Below, one piece after another: positions 45,567 to 51,354 of a DNA stretch of 64,000 nucleotides. A model generated the notes under the pieces. It saw only the letters and a list, made by a program, of their open reading frames with translations. It was not told where the DNA came from and made no database searches. Source of the stretch: JBGTSJ01 sp041940305 (GTDB taxonomy: Bacteria; Planctomycetota; Planctomycetia; Planctomycetales; Planctomycetaceae); contig JBGTSJ010000022.1 of the NCBI GenBank assembly GCA_041940305.1, forward strand, positions 29,545 to 93,544, written 5' to 3'. Every line of letters starts with the position of its first letter. The first letter of the stretch is position 1. A program made the translations under genes and the position numbers.

Positions 45567-45782
45567 TTACCACGAAACCCGGTGTGTTGCCGACGACATC
45601 GGAATGCAGTAGTCCAGGTCGGCCGGCAACTCGACGTTGGAATGGTGAAACAGTATCTCCAGCAGCGTCAACGTCTGCCACAGCGAGAGTGAAAACGGGG
45701 ACGCGCTGATCAGGCGGATCTGGGCCGCCTGCCACGGCACCGAGAGCAGCATCTCGCCGGAGTGGAACGCTCCCAGTATCAA
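45567..45782 (-). CDS. Small hypothetical protein, weak call
   Basis: A 71-codon open frame from a TTG. The codons have the strong third-position G/C bias of neighbouring genes and the translation (GAFHSGEMLLSVPWQAAQIR, then DLDYCIPMSS) looks protein-like. No ATG or GTG is available in the frame, which stays open upstream to 45920. It may be a real small gene with a TTG start, or the remnant of a longer gene. I do not recognise it. Confidence 0.3.
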   Translation of the reverse strand: MILGAFHSGEMLLSVPWQAAQIRLISASPFSLSLWQTLTLLEILFHHSNVELPADLDYCIPMSSATHRVSW

Positions 45783-45936
45783 ATCGCGGCGAAGCCGGCG
45801 CCCGCTGCTCCCAGCCAGGCCGGCAACGGGCGGTCGTGTATCGAGGGACGAGCAACCGCCGTTGCAGCCTCTGACTGTTTCGAAGTGTTCGGGCGGAGGG
45901 GCGGAACCCGGGTCGGTCGCTCAAATCGCTCGCGAA

Positions 45937-46506
45937 TTAGTGGAACGGGATGTACGCGTAGCCGTCGGTCTGGAGGTTGATGTTCACCGTGGCGGCGGAT
46001 ACGGCCACTGTCACTTCCGGGGCCACTTCGTCGAGTGCATACCCCTGATGGGCCAGAGCCTGCCCGCATACGAACACTTCGACGCCGTGCTGACGCAGTT
46101 CGCGGATCAACGGCAGATCGGGATTCTTCGCAGTTCCCTGAGCACGAGCGTAGGGCTTCATGTGGCGGGCATACGCCTCGTCGTGCAGCGCCGCCTTTGT
46201 CGCCGGTCCGTGAAGGATGACGGCGAGCTTGAACCCATGATCGGGTCCGGCGCCGGCCTCTGAGTATTGATTGAGAATCAGCGCGGCCCGGTCGAACCCC
46301 TTGATGACGCCGCCGGACTTCTCGTCCGAGATGATATCCAGCAGCACTTTCGAATTCGGTTGAGGCTGTTGCGCAGCATCCGGCAGCGGGACGATTCCAC
46401 CGTGCTGCTTGATGACGGGGTGCTCGAATGTCGGTTCCGCCGTCGGGTTGGCGGCGAGGAGGGCTACGGCGATGGAGGGGATGACGAACGTGGCGAGAGG
46501 TTTCAT
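45937..46506 (-). CDS. DsrE/DsrF-like sulfur-handling protein, exported
   Basis: 189 residues. The start at 46506 has GGGAG 8 bases upstream and gives a signal peptide (ATFVIPSIAVALLAANP). The mature part has the DsrE-like pattern (KLAVILHGPATKAALHDEAY, then GVEVFVCGQAL with the conserved Cys). DsrE-family proteins bind sulfane sulfur on this Cys or act as persulfide relays. It stands divergent from the YeeE/YedE genes at 46772, so a shared regulatory region lies in 46507-46771. A sulfide or thiosulfate role fits the context. Confidence 0.82.
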   Translation of the reverse strand: MKPLATFVIPSIAVALLAANPTAEPTFEHPVIKQHGGIVPLPDAAQQPQPNSKVLLDIISDEKSGGVIKGFDRAALILNQYSEAGAGPDHGFKLAVILHGPATKAALHDEAYARHMKPYARAQGTAKNPDLPLIRELRQHGVEVFVCGQALAHQGYALDEVAPEVTVAVSAATVNINLQTDGYAYIPFH

Positions 46507-46771
46507 TGTGTCGCTCCCTGAAAGCGCAAATCGCGAACTCGGCAAAGTGGCGGAAAGAGATAACAGCTTCGCGGCTGCAGCTGAGGCGCCTACCCGGCGA
46601 TCTCTTCTGAACAGATGGGCCCATTTGCTGCGTACCGCTGGATTGGGCAAGGGGTTGCCCGGGGTCTCAGGCCGTACTTCCCCGAGTGCCTGGCGTCATG
46701 GCGGCGGTACGCTGAGCAGTGGTTCGCCGTTCAAGCGGCGGCAGCAGTCTTTGATTTCGGGAGTACTCGCG

Positions 46772-47320
46772 ATGGCGAATCCACTGACGATGAAGTCGTG
46801 GTCTCCCTACGTGGTGGGGACGGCGATCGGGATGCTGAGCTGGTTCACGTTCTGGTCAGCCGATCAACCCCTGGGAATCACGACCCCTTTCGAACACACC
46901 GCGGCGCTGGCCGGCAAGGCCGTCATACCGGAGGTTGAGCAGAGCCATGAGTACTATCAGGCGAAGCAGGAGGAGGGGAAACCGCCGAAGATCGGCTGGG
47001 AGTGGATGCTGGTCGTGGGCGTGCTGATCGGTGCGATCCTGAGTTCGTTCCTGTCGGGGGATCGCACCCGGTTAAAAGTCCCGGAGCTGTGGCGCAGGCG
47101 GTTCGGCGAGAGTGTGGGGAAGCGATTCTCCGTCGCCTTTGTCGGCGGCCTGATCATGATGTTCGGCGCGCGGCTGGCTCAGGGATGCACGAGCGGGCAC
47201 GGCATTAGCGGCACGCTGCAGCTGGCCGTTTCCAGCTGGGTGTTTGCGGTGGTCTTCTTTGTCGTCGGCATCGCCACCGCCTTCCTGCTGTTCGGAAGGG
47301 AAGGGAGAGAGCATGTTTGA
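46772..47320 (+). CDS. YeeE/YedE family transporter, half 1
   Basis: 182 residues. GGGAG lies 8 bases before the ATG. Three to four membrane helices are predicted (VGTAIGMLSWFTFW, WMLVVGVLIGAIL, FVGGLIMMFGARLA, VFAVVFFVVGIATAFLLF). The conserved thiol motif GARLAQGCTSGHG has Cys139. YeeE/YedE (TsuA-like) proteins carry thiosulfate or other sulfur species across the inner membrane; here the usual protein is split into two half-size genes, as in PmpA/PmpB-type pairs. It overlaps the second half by 8 bases. Confidence 0.88.
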   Translation: MANPLTMKSWSPYVVGTAIGMLSWFTFWSADQPLGITTPFEHTAALAGKAVIPEVEQSHEYYQAKQEEGKPPKIGWEWMLVVGVLIGAILSSFLSGDRTRLKVPELWRRRFGESVGKRFSVAFVGGLIMMFGARLAQGCTSGHGISGTLQLAVSSWVFAVVFFVVGIATAFLLFGREGREHV

Positions 47321-47906
47321 TTCAGTCGACAAACTCGCCTTAGGGCTGGTGAGCGGGATCCTGTTCGGTTTCCTTCTTCAACGAGGCCGCGTCGCGAAGT
47401 ATGAGGTGATCCTCGGCCAGTTCCTGCTCAAGGACTGGACCGTCGTGAAGATCATGGGAACCGCCGTGCTGGTGGGGGCGGTCGGCGTTTACGCACTGGT
47501 TGAGGCCGATATGGCCTCGCTGCACATCAAGCCGCTACTGCTCGGCGGGGTGCTCATCGGCGGCGTGCTGTTCGGCATTGGCATGGTTCTGCTGGGTTAC
47601 TGTCCGGGGACCAGCGTCGCCGCATGCGGGGAAGGCCGTCGAGACGCCATGATCGGCGTGCTCGGGATGATGACCGGGGCGGCATTGTTCGTGGCGCTGT
47701 ATCCGACGCTGCAGCCGATTATGAAGTCGCTGGGAGATATGGGAGAGATTACGCTGGCCGACCTGCTGGGCGTGAGTCCGTGGCTGATCATCGGGGCCCT
47801 GCTGATTGTCGCAGCGCCCCTGCTGTTCATCGGCCGCGGCCGGACGCGCTCCGGCTGGTCGCTCCCGCGACCGGAAAGCGGACGGCAGCCGAGGGCTCCC
47901 GCATAA
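47313..47906 (+). CDS. YeeE/YedE family transporter, half 2
   Basis: 197 residues, starting inside the end of half 1, so translation is coupled. Membrane helices are visible (LALGLVSGILFGFLL, MGTAVLVGAVGVYALV, LLLGGVLIGGVLFGIGMVLL, LIIGALLIVAAPLLFI). The motif GYCPGTSVAACGEG supplies Cys97 and Cys105, matching the substrate-path Cys of the family. Together with half 1 it should form one sulfur-compound channel. The C-terminal 25 residues are basic and Pro-rich, probably a cytoplasmic tail. Confidence 0.88.
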   Translation: MFDSVDKLALGLVSGILFGFLLQRGRVAKYEVILGQFLLKDWTVVKIMGTAVLVGAVGVYALVEADMASLHIKPLLLGGVLIGGVLFGIGMVLLGYCPGTSVAACGEGRRDAMIGVLGMMTGAALFVALYPTLQPIMKSLGDMGEITLADLLGVSPWLIIGALLIVAAPLLFIGRGRTRSGWSLPRPESGRQPRAPA

Positions 47907-47957
47907 TCGGGCCGCCATGTGTTGACGGAACCCTCCAGCACGAAGGAGCGAATCGAA

Positions 47958-48335
47958 ATGCCCCCGATGAAGATCAGTGATCAGGTTTCAGCCGGTCCCC
48001 AGCCTTCTGCAGACGAGATCCGGAATCTCAGCCAGCAAGGCTTCCGGACGGTTGTCAACTTCCGCACGGAGGGAGAGGAGGAGCAGCCTCTTTCACCGCA
48101 GGCCGAAGGAGAGAAGGTCCGCTCGGCAGGGATGGAGTACCTGCACCTGCCGGTGTCGATGAAAGCGATGGGGCCTGAGCTGGTCGACCAGTTCCGCGAG
48201 AAGTACCCGTCGTTGCCCAAGCCGGTGTTCGCCCACTGCAAGAGCGGCAAGCGGGCCGGGGCGATGGTGATGATGAACATGGCCCGCCGGGGTGAGACGA
48301 ACAGACCGACGTCGCAGGCCGCACATTTTCAGTGA
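47958..48335 (+). CDS. DUF442/beta-lactamase-hydrolase-like phosphatase, probably truncated
   Basis: 125 residues. AAGGAG lies upstream of the chosen ATG. The family core is clear: MKISDQVSAGPQPSADEI at the N-terminus and the phosphatase-like P-loop FAHCKSGKRAGAM (Cys94, Arg99). In many bacteria this domain is linked to persulfide dioxygenases and YeeE/YedE genes, so it fits the sulfur module. After residue 111 the sequence loses the family's C-terminal helix and ends in an unrelated tail, ETNRPTSQAAHFQ. That suggests a frameshift or a rearrangement at the edge of the tRNA array. Confidence 0.75.
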   Translation: MPPMKISDQVSAGPQPSADEIRNLSQQGFRTVVNFRTEGEEEQPLSPQAEGEKVRSAGMEYLHLPVSMKAMGPELVDQFREKYPSLPKPVFAHCKSGKRAGAMVMMNMARRGETNRPTSQAAHFQ

Positions 48336-48545
48336 CGACCAGGCTTTACTCAACGACTTCGAGAGTCTGTCGCCGCGTTCTTCCAAGGATCTCCGGTTTT
48401 GTCGCGAACATTCTGGCCGCTCGCGCATCTATGTAGTGCTGGCGATGAGCGTCGTCGCCTTTGGCCGTTGATTCAGGATGAACGATCTTCACAGGTCTCA
48501 CGGATCATGTCGCTGTCATTGCTGATGTCCGAACGCAAGCAGGAG

Positions 48546-48610
48546 GGTGCGAGGAGTTTCTACGAGGCTCAAACCCTCGTGCATTGTGGGTTCGACTCCC
48601 ACCCGCGTCA
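48546..48610 (+). tRNA. tRNA-like gene without a D-arm (anticodon CAA)
   Basis: The anticodon arm CGAGG-CTCAAAC-CCTCG and T-arm GTGGG-TTCGACT-CCCAC are perfect, and acceptor GGTGCGA pairs with CCGCGTC at six of seven positions. Only ten bases lie between the acceptor and the anticodon stem, so no normal D-arm fits. CAA would read Leu UUG, but the variable loop is short, unlike tRNA-Leu. The gap 48336-48545 before it holds nothing I can name. Confidence 0.5.
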
Positions 48611-48716
48611 GTAAGACACACGCGTCGGCTGGGCATTGGCCGGCATGGCCGGTTCGTTCAGCAATCCACGTCGAATTGCGTTCAATGACTACGTGCTATC
48701 GAAAGCGGAACAGACC

Positions 48717-48786
48717 GCGAGAGCGGCCCAAGTGGCTGTGACCCACCCGCCTTGAGGCTGTGGCGGTTCAACTCCGTCCCGACGCA
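48717..48786 (+). tRNA. Degenerate tRNA-like element, weak call
   Basis: A good T-arm (GGCGG-TTCAACT-CCGTC) is followed by an acceptor-like CCGACGC and A. A possible anticodon arm is GTGG-CTGTGAC-CCAC (anticodon GTG) with a following GCC-TTGA-GGC hairpin, but the 5' acceptor matches at only about four of seven positions. It may be a decayed or highly aberrant tRNA; the 5' limit is a guess. Confidence 0.3.
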
Positions 48787-48788
48787 AT

Positions 48789-48830
48789 GCAGAGGCCAGA
48801 GGGCAGAGACCAGAGGACAAGAGAGAGCAG
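48789..48830. repeat. Simple-sequence spacer repeat (CAGAGG/CAGAGA units)
   Basis: Imperfect iterations of CAGAGGC, CAGAGGG, CAGAGAC and CAGAGGA lie between two array elements. The same unit reappears at 49284. Confidence 0.6.
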
Positions 48831-48831
48831 C

Positions 48832-48904
48832 GGCCCGTTCTTCTAGCGGTTCAGGATGCTGGCCCCTCAAGCGGGCAACGCGGGTTCGAATCCCGCACGG
48901 GTCA
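48832..48904 (+). tRNA. tRNA-Glu-like (anticodon CTC), altered anticodon arm
   Basis: Acceptor GGCCCGT/ACGGGTC pairs fully (one G-U). The D-arm (TTCT-AGCGGTTC-AGGA) and T-arm (GCGGG-TTCGAAT-CCCGC) resemble tRNA-Glu. The best anticodon arm is CTGGC-CCCTCAA-GCGGG, with one G-G mismatch and C instead of the universal U at position 33. The anticodon would be CTC (Glu). It may be impaired or a pseudogene. Confidence 0.65.
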
Positions 48905-48913
48905 CTGATGTAC

Positions 48914-48997
48914 GACCAAGTGGTGCCACTGGCAGACACGCGGCGCTCAGCACGCCGTGCCCGCGAGGGCTTGGGAGTTCAAATCTACCCTTGGTCA
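48914..48997 (+). tRNA. tRNA-Leu (anticodon CAG)
   Basis: A canonical class II tRNA: acceptor GACCAAG/CTTGGTC, leucine-type D-arm (TGGTGCCACTGGCAGACA), anticodon arm CGGCG-CTCAGCA-CGCCG, long variable arm (GCCC-GCGA-GGGC) and T-arm GGGAG-TTCAAAT-CTACC with one mismatch. Discriminator A. The next gene begins after a single base. Confidence 0.92.
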
Positions 48998-48998
48998 C

Positions 48999-49067
48999 TG
49001 CAGGTGGGCAGGCGCCCGACTGGCTCTCATAAGGCCGGTTCGCCCGGATCGTTACCTGGACCTGCAA
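48999..49067 (+). tRNA. Miniature tRNA-Met-like gene (anticodon CAT), tetraloop D-arm
   Basis: 69 nt. The acceptor TGCAGGT/ACCTGCA is perfect. Only 15 bases separate it from the anticodon stem, and they form GGGC-AGGC-GCCC. The anticodon loop CTCATAA is identical to elongator tRNA-Met. The T-arm is CCCGG-ATCGTTA-CCTGG, with one mismatch and with the conserved T54/A58 replaced by A/T. It begins 2 bases after the end of tRNA-Leu. The whole plan matches the gene at 49082. Confidence 0.7.
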
Positions 49068-49081
49068 TTGAGAGTTGACAA

Positions 49082-49150
49082 CGCCGGTGGGCCAGAGCCC
49101 AGCGGAGCCTCATACGCTCCGACCGCCAGGTGCGACACCTGGACCGGCCA
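49082..49150 (+). tRNA. Miniature tRNA-Met-like gene (anticodon CAT), tetraloop D-arm
   Basis: 69 nt. The acceptor CGCCGGT/ACCGGCC pairs at positions 2-7, with a C-C mismatch at position 1, the place where initiator tRNAs are unpaired. A 15-base segment folds as GGGC-CAGA-GCCC in place of the D-arm. The anticodon arm GGAGC-CTCATAC-GCTCC and the T-stem CCAGG/CCTGG are perfect, but the T-loop TGCGACA lacks T55. Same lengths at every position as 48999. Confidence 0.72.
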
Positions 49151-49184
49151 TTTCCAATTTTTGGCGGAATGCCGAAGAACGCTC

Positions 49185-49281
49185 GGTCGAGTACGCAAAC
49201 CCCGTCAAAGCGGCCAGCGACCACACTTCGGGCGGTGCCCGGAGCCTGGTGAATTTGTGGGTTCTACTCCGACCTCGGATA
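49185..49281 (+). tRNA. Degenerate class II tRNA-like element, weak call
   Basis: Acceptor GGTCGAG pairs with CTCGGAT at six of seven positions, followed by A. The T-arm is GTGGG-TTCTACT-CCGAC with one mismatch. The 97-nt span suits a long-variable-arm tRNA, but two anticodon arms are equally poor, so no identity is given. Confidence 0.3.
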
Positions 49282-49283
49282 AC

Positions 49284-49372
49284 TCAGAGGCCAAAGATCA
49301 GAGATCAGAGGACAGAGACCAGAGGTCAGTGACGCGGACTGGCCTCTGGCTTCTGACTCCTGGCCTCTGCTC
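49284..49372. repeat. Spacer repeat with inverted halves (CAGAGG family)
   Basis: The left half iterates CAGAGG, CAGAGA and CAGAGAC; the right half carries the complement (GGCCTCTGGC, CCTGGCCTCTG), so the RNA would fold into a long imperfect hairpin ending one base before tRNA-Val. Confidence 0.65.
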
Positions 49373-49373
49373 T

Positions 49374-49445
49374 GATCCCGTGGTCCAACGGCGACGATGC
49401 CTGCGTGACATGCAGGAGACGATGGTTCAACTCCATCCGGGATCA
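49374..49445 (+). tRNA. tRNA-Val (anticodon GAC)
   Basis: Acceptor GATCCCG/CGGGATC, anticodon arm CCTGC-GTGACAT-GCAGG and T-arm GATGG-TTCAACT-CCATC are all perfect. The D-arm is GTC-CAACGGC-GAC with the GG pair. No CCA. It ends 23 bp before the GNAT gene. Confidence 0.93.
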
Positions 49446-49468
49446 ATGTTTGAACAGGAGAGCGGCTG

Positions 49469-49903
49469 ATGTCCGATGTGACCTTCCGCATCGCCGGAGT
49501 TCAGGACTCCGCTGTGATTGCCGCGATGAACGAGCAGCTCATTCGAGACGAGGGACACCGCAACTCCATGACGATGGGGGAGCTGACAATCCGAATGTCA
49601 GACTGGCTTGGCGGTGACTACGAAGCCGTCTTGTTCAGCCGCGGAGCGGCGGCCGTCGGTTACGCCCTCTATCGGCGGGAACTCGAGCATGTTTATCTCC
49701 GTCAGTTCTTCGTTGCAGCGGATTGTCGCCGCCAGGGTATCGGGCGAAGCGCAATGAACTGGCTGTGGGAATACGCATGGATGGACGTGCGGCGGCTGCG
49801 ACTCGACGTCCTGATCCGGAATGCGGCAGCACACGCGTTCTGGGAGTCCGTCGGATTCTCGGACTACTGCGTCACGATGGAATCGGAGCGAATGCCGCAG
49901 TGA
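49469..49903 (+). CDS. GNAT family N-acetyltransferase
   Basis: 144 residues. AGGAGAG lies upstream of the ATG. The acetyl-CoA binding motif A is clear (LRQFFVAADCRRQGIGRSAM, with the RRQGIG pyrophosphate loop) and motif B follows (IRNAAAHAFWESVGF). The acceptor substrate is unknown. It lies between tRNA-Val and tRNA-Ser inside the tRNA array. Some small GNAT proteins (TacT-type toxins) acetylate aminoacyl-tRNA, but no ribbon-helix-helix antitoxin gene is adjacent, so that reading is only a possibility. The family call is firm. Confidence 0.88.
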   Translation: MSDVTFRIAGVQDSAVIAAMNEQLIRDEGHRNSMTMGELTIRMSDWLGGDYEAVLFSRGAAAVGYALYRRELEHVYLRQFFVAADCRRQGIGRSAMNWLWEYAWMDVRRLRLDVLIRNAAAHAFWESVGFSDYCVTMESERMPQ

Positions 49904-49926
49904 ATCGGGATGCCGGCGGGAACGAT

Positions 49927-50012
49927 CGGAAGGTAGCCGGATACGGTTGGCCGGGCTGCTTTGCTAAGGTGGTTCTCTACCCGAGATGAGGGTTCGAATC
50001 CCTTGCCTTCGG
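49927..50012 (+). tRNA. tRNA-Ser (anticodon GCT)
   Basis: Class II. The D-arm is GCC-GGATACGGTT-GGC. The anticodon loop TTGCTAA is closed by a wobble-rich stem CTGCT/GGTGG. The variable arm is TCTC-TACCC-GAGA and the T-arm GAGGG-TTCGAAT-CCCTT. The acceptor CGGAAGGT/GCCTTCG needs a one-base bulge. Identity is clear, fitness of the acceptor less so. Confidence 0.8.
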
Positions 50013-50017
50013 CTTCC

Positions 50018-50110
50018 GAGTTGTCGGTTGTCGGTCGTTGGTTTTCGGTAGAGTAGCGAACGCTCATCCAGCGGCGACTCACCGACTATCGATCTCCGAC
50101 GTCCGAAAAC
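50018..50110. repeat. Spacer repeat with inverted halves (GTCGGTT family)
   Basis: Iterations of GTTGTCGGTTGTCGGTCGTT and GGTTTTCGG are followed by complementary CACCGAC, TCTCCGACG and CCGAAAAC, giving an imperfect hairpin between tRNA-Ser and tRNA-Arg. Confidence 0.55.
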
Positions 50111-50116
50111 TCCTCC

Positions 50117-50188
50117 GCCTCGATGGTGAAACGGAGATCATGCCCCGGTTCTAACGGGGCGTTCCGGGTTCGAATCCTGGTCGGGGCG
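50117..50188 (+). tRNA. tRNA-Arg (anticodon TCT)
   Basis: Acceptor GCCTCGA/TCGGGGC pairs at all seven positions (one wobble). The anticodon arm CCCCG-GTTCTAA-CGGGG is perfect and the T-arm is CCGGG-TTCGAAT-CCTGG. The D-arm has only a 3-bp stem GGT/ATC. Discriminator G. Confidence 0.9.
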
Positions 50189-50200
50189 CTACACAACAAC

Positions 50201-50296
50201 GGAAGGGCCACCCGAGTGGCGACGGGAACCGGTTGGAAGCCGGTCGAGCACTCCCGGAACGGGAATGTCTTGCGGGTTCGACTCCCGCCTCTTCCG
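50201..50296 (+). tRNA. tRNA-Ser (anticodon GGA)
   Basis: Class II, 96 nt. Acceptor GGAAGGG/CTCTTCC, anticodon arm ACCGG-TTGGAAG-CCGGT and T-arm GCGGG-TTCGACT-CCCGC all pair. A long variable region includes CTCCCGGAACGGGA. The D region CCAC-CCGA-GTGG may also be read as a short tetraloop arm. It is two bases from tRNA-His. Confidence 0.92.
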
Positions 50297-50298
50297 CT

Positions 50299-50374
50299 GT
50301 GGCCGGATCCGGTGTTGGTGACCGGAAGCAGACTGTGAATCTGCCCGACGGGGGTTCAATTCACCTCGGCCACC
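50299..50374 (+). tRNA. tRNA-His (anticodon GTG)
   Basis: Acceptor GTGGCCG/CGGCCAC is perfect, with discriminator C as expected for tRNA-His. The anticodon arm is GCAGA-CTGTGAA-TCTGC. The T-arm GGGGG-TTCAATT-CACCT has one mismatch. The D-arm is CCGG-TGTTGGTGA-CCGG. Confidence 0.92.
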
Positions 50375-50378
50375 CTTG

Positions 50379-50471
50379 AATGGCGGACGGTCGATGGCGG
50401 ATGGCTGAACCGAATGTTGCACACCGTGTCCTCCCTTGACTCCTTGAGTCCTCGTTTCCTCGACTCCTTCC
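50379..50471. repeat. Spacer repeat (GGCGGACGG and GACTCCTT units)
   Basis: The left part iterates GGCGGAC/GATGGCGGATGG; the right part iterates GACTCCTTGAGTCCTCG and CGACTCCTTCC. It ends at the start codon of the HNH gene, which has no ribosome-binding site. Confidence 0.55.
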
Positions 50472-51068
50472 ATGATCTCCGCAGTCCTGCAGCGTCCGAC
50501 GCTTGTGCTCAACCGCAACTGGCAGCCGGTCGGCGTCAACACCGTCGCCCGGTCGCTGGTGAAGGTCTGGAACGAGACCGCGCGGATCGTCGATGCGGCC
50601 GACTTCCGGCAGTACACCTGGGACGACTGGACCAGGCTCCGGCCGGAAGGAGATGAAGTCGTCATCCACACCCGCACGCAGCGGCTGCGGGTGCCGGAGG
50701 TCAGCGTCCTGAACTCGTACGACCGCGTCCCGTCCAATGCGGTGACGTTCAGCCGGCGGAGTATCTTCAATCGCGACCGGTGCACCTGCCAGTACTGTTT
50801 TCGGCAGCCGGGCAGCGAAGAGTTGACCGTCGACCATGTTATTCCGCGTTCGCAGGGAGGCACGTCGACGTGGGACAACTGTGTGCTGGCGTGCATCGAC
50901 TGCAACGCGCGGAAGGCGGACCGGACCCCGGAGCAAGCGCACATGCCCCTGCGGCGGAAGCCGGTGCGTCCGCACTGGAAGCCGCTGTACGCCTCGCACG
51001 GACACCGGATCGACAGCTGGTCCAAGTTCGTCAGCGAAGCGTACTGGACCGTGGAGTTGGATGAGTAA
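50472..51068 (+). CDS. HNH endonuclease
   Basis: 198 residues. A zinc-stabilised HNH domain is clear: CTCQYC at 104-109 with two Cys ligands, VDHVIPRSQGG with catalytic His122, Asn136 in WDNC, and CIDCN at 141-145. The N-terminal 90 residues (LVLNRNWQPVGVNTVARSL) match the RRXRR/HNH form common in cyanobacteria and planctomycetes. Such enzymes nick or cut DNA and are often mobile or associated with introns and phages. It is surrounded on both sides by tRNA genes, so it may drive movement or rearrangement of the array. Confidence 0.92.
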   Translation: MISAVLQRPTLVLNRNWQPVGVNTVARSLVKVWNETARIVDAADFRQYTWDDWTRLRPEGDEVVIHTRTQRLRVPEVSVLNSYDRVPSNAVTFSRRSIFNRDRCTCQYCFRQPGSEELTVDHVIPRSQGGTSTWDNCVLACIDCNARKADRTPEQAHMPLRRKPVRPHWKPLYASHGHRIDSWSKFVSEAYWTVELDE

Positions 51069-51122
51069 TCAGTTGTCAGTAATCAGTTGTCAGTGGATGA
51101 TCAGCACACCCCAACTGATCAC
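51064..51122. repeat. Spacer repeat with inverted halves (AATCAGTTGTCAGT family)
   Basis: Two direct copies of AATCAGTTGTCAGT are followed by the complement CAACTGATCACT, forming a hairpin just after the HNH gene and 7 bases before tRNA-Arg. Confidence 0.65.
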
Positions 51123-51129
51123 TTTTCCC

Positions 51130-51201
51130 GTCCCGATGGTGTAGCGGACTGCATTGGACCCTCCGATGGTCCAGGTCCTGGTTCGAATCCAGGTCGGGAT
51201 A
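51130..51201 (+). tRNA. tRNA-Arg (anticodon CCG), second copy
   Basis: Acceptor GTCCCGA/TCGGGAT, anticodon arm GGACC-CTCCGAT-GGTCC and T-arm CCTGG-TTCGAAT-CCAGG are sound. The D region may fold as GTAG-CGGA-CTGC, again a tetraloop. It has the same anticodon as the normal gene at 1053 but is not a recent copy of it. Confidence 0.88.
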
Positions 51202-51354
51202 CTCGCCTCGGCGGAGTCAGGAGCGAGCGGCCACATGGTCGCTGCGTTCGCCTCTCGGATCGAACGCTCGGAACTTCCAAAGTCTGAAAGCTCGTTCTCC
51301 AAATCGGCTCCGCTCCGAGGCACCTTCTGTGAAATGAGATGAAAGAGGTGGGTC

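Noticed and set aside
48611..48716. Possible additional tRNA between the first two array elements
   Set aside because: GGTTCG and GTTCAA strings are present, but no acceptor or anticodon stem could be built.
50189..51025. Minus-strand open frame across several tRNAs and the HNH gene
   Set aside because: It is an antisense reading of tRNA T-arms and the HNH gene; a common false gene.
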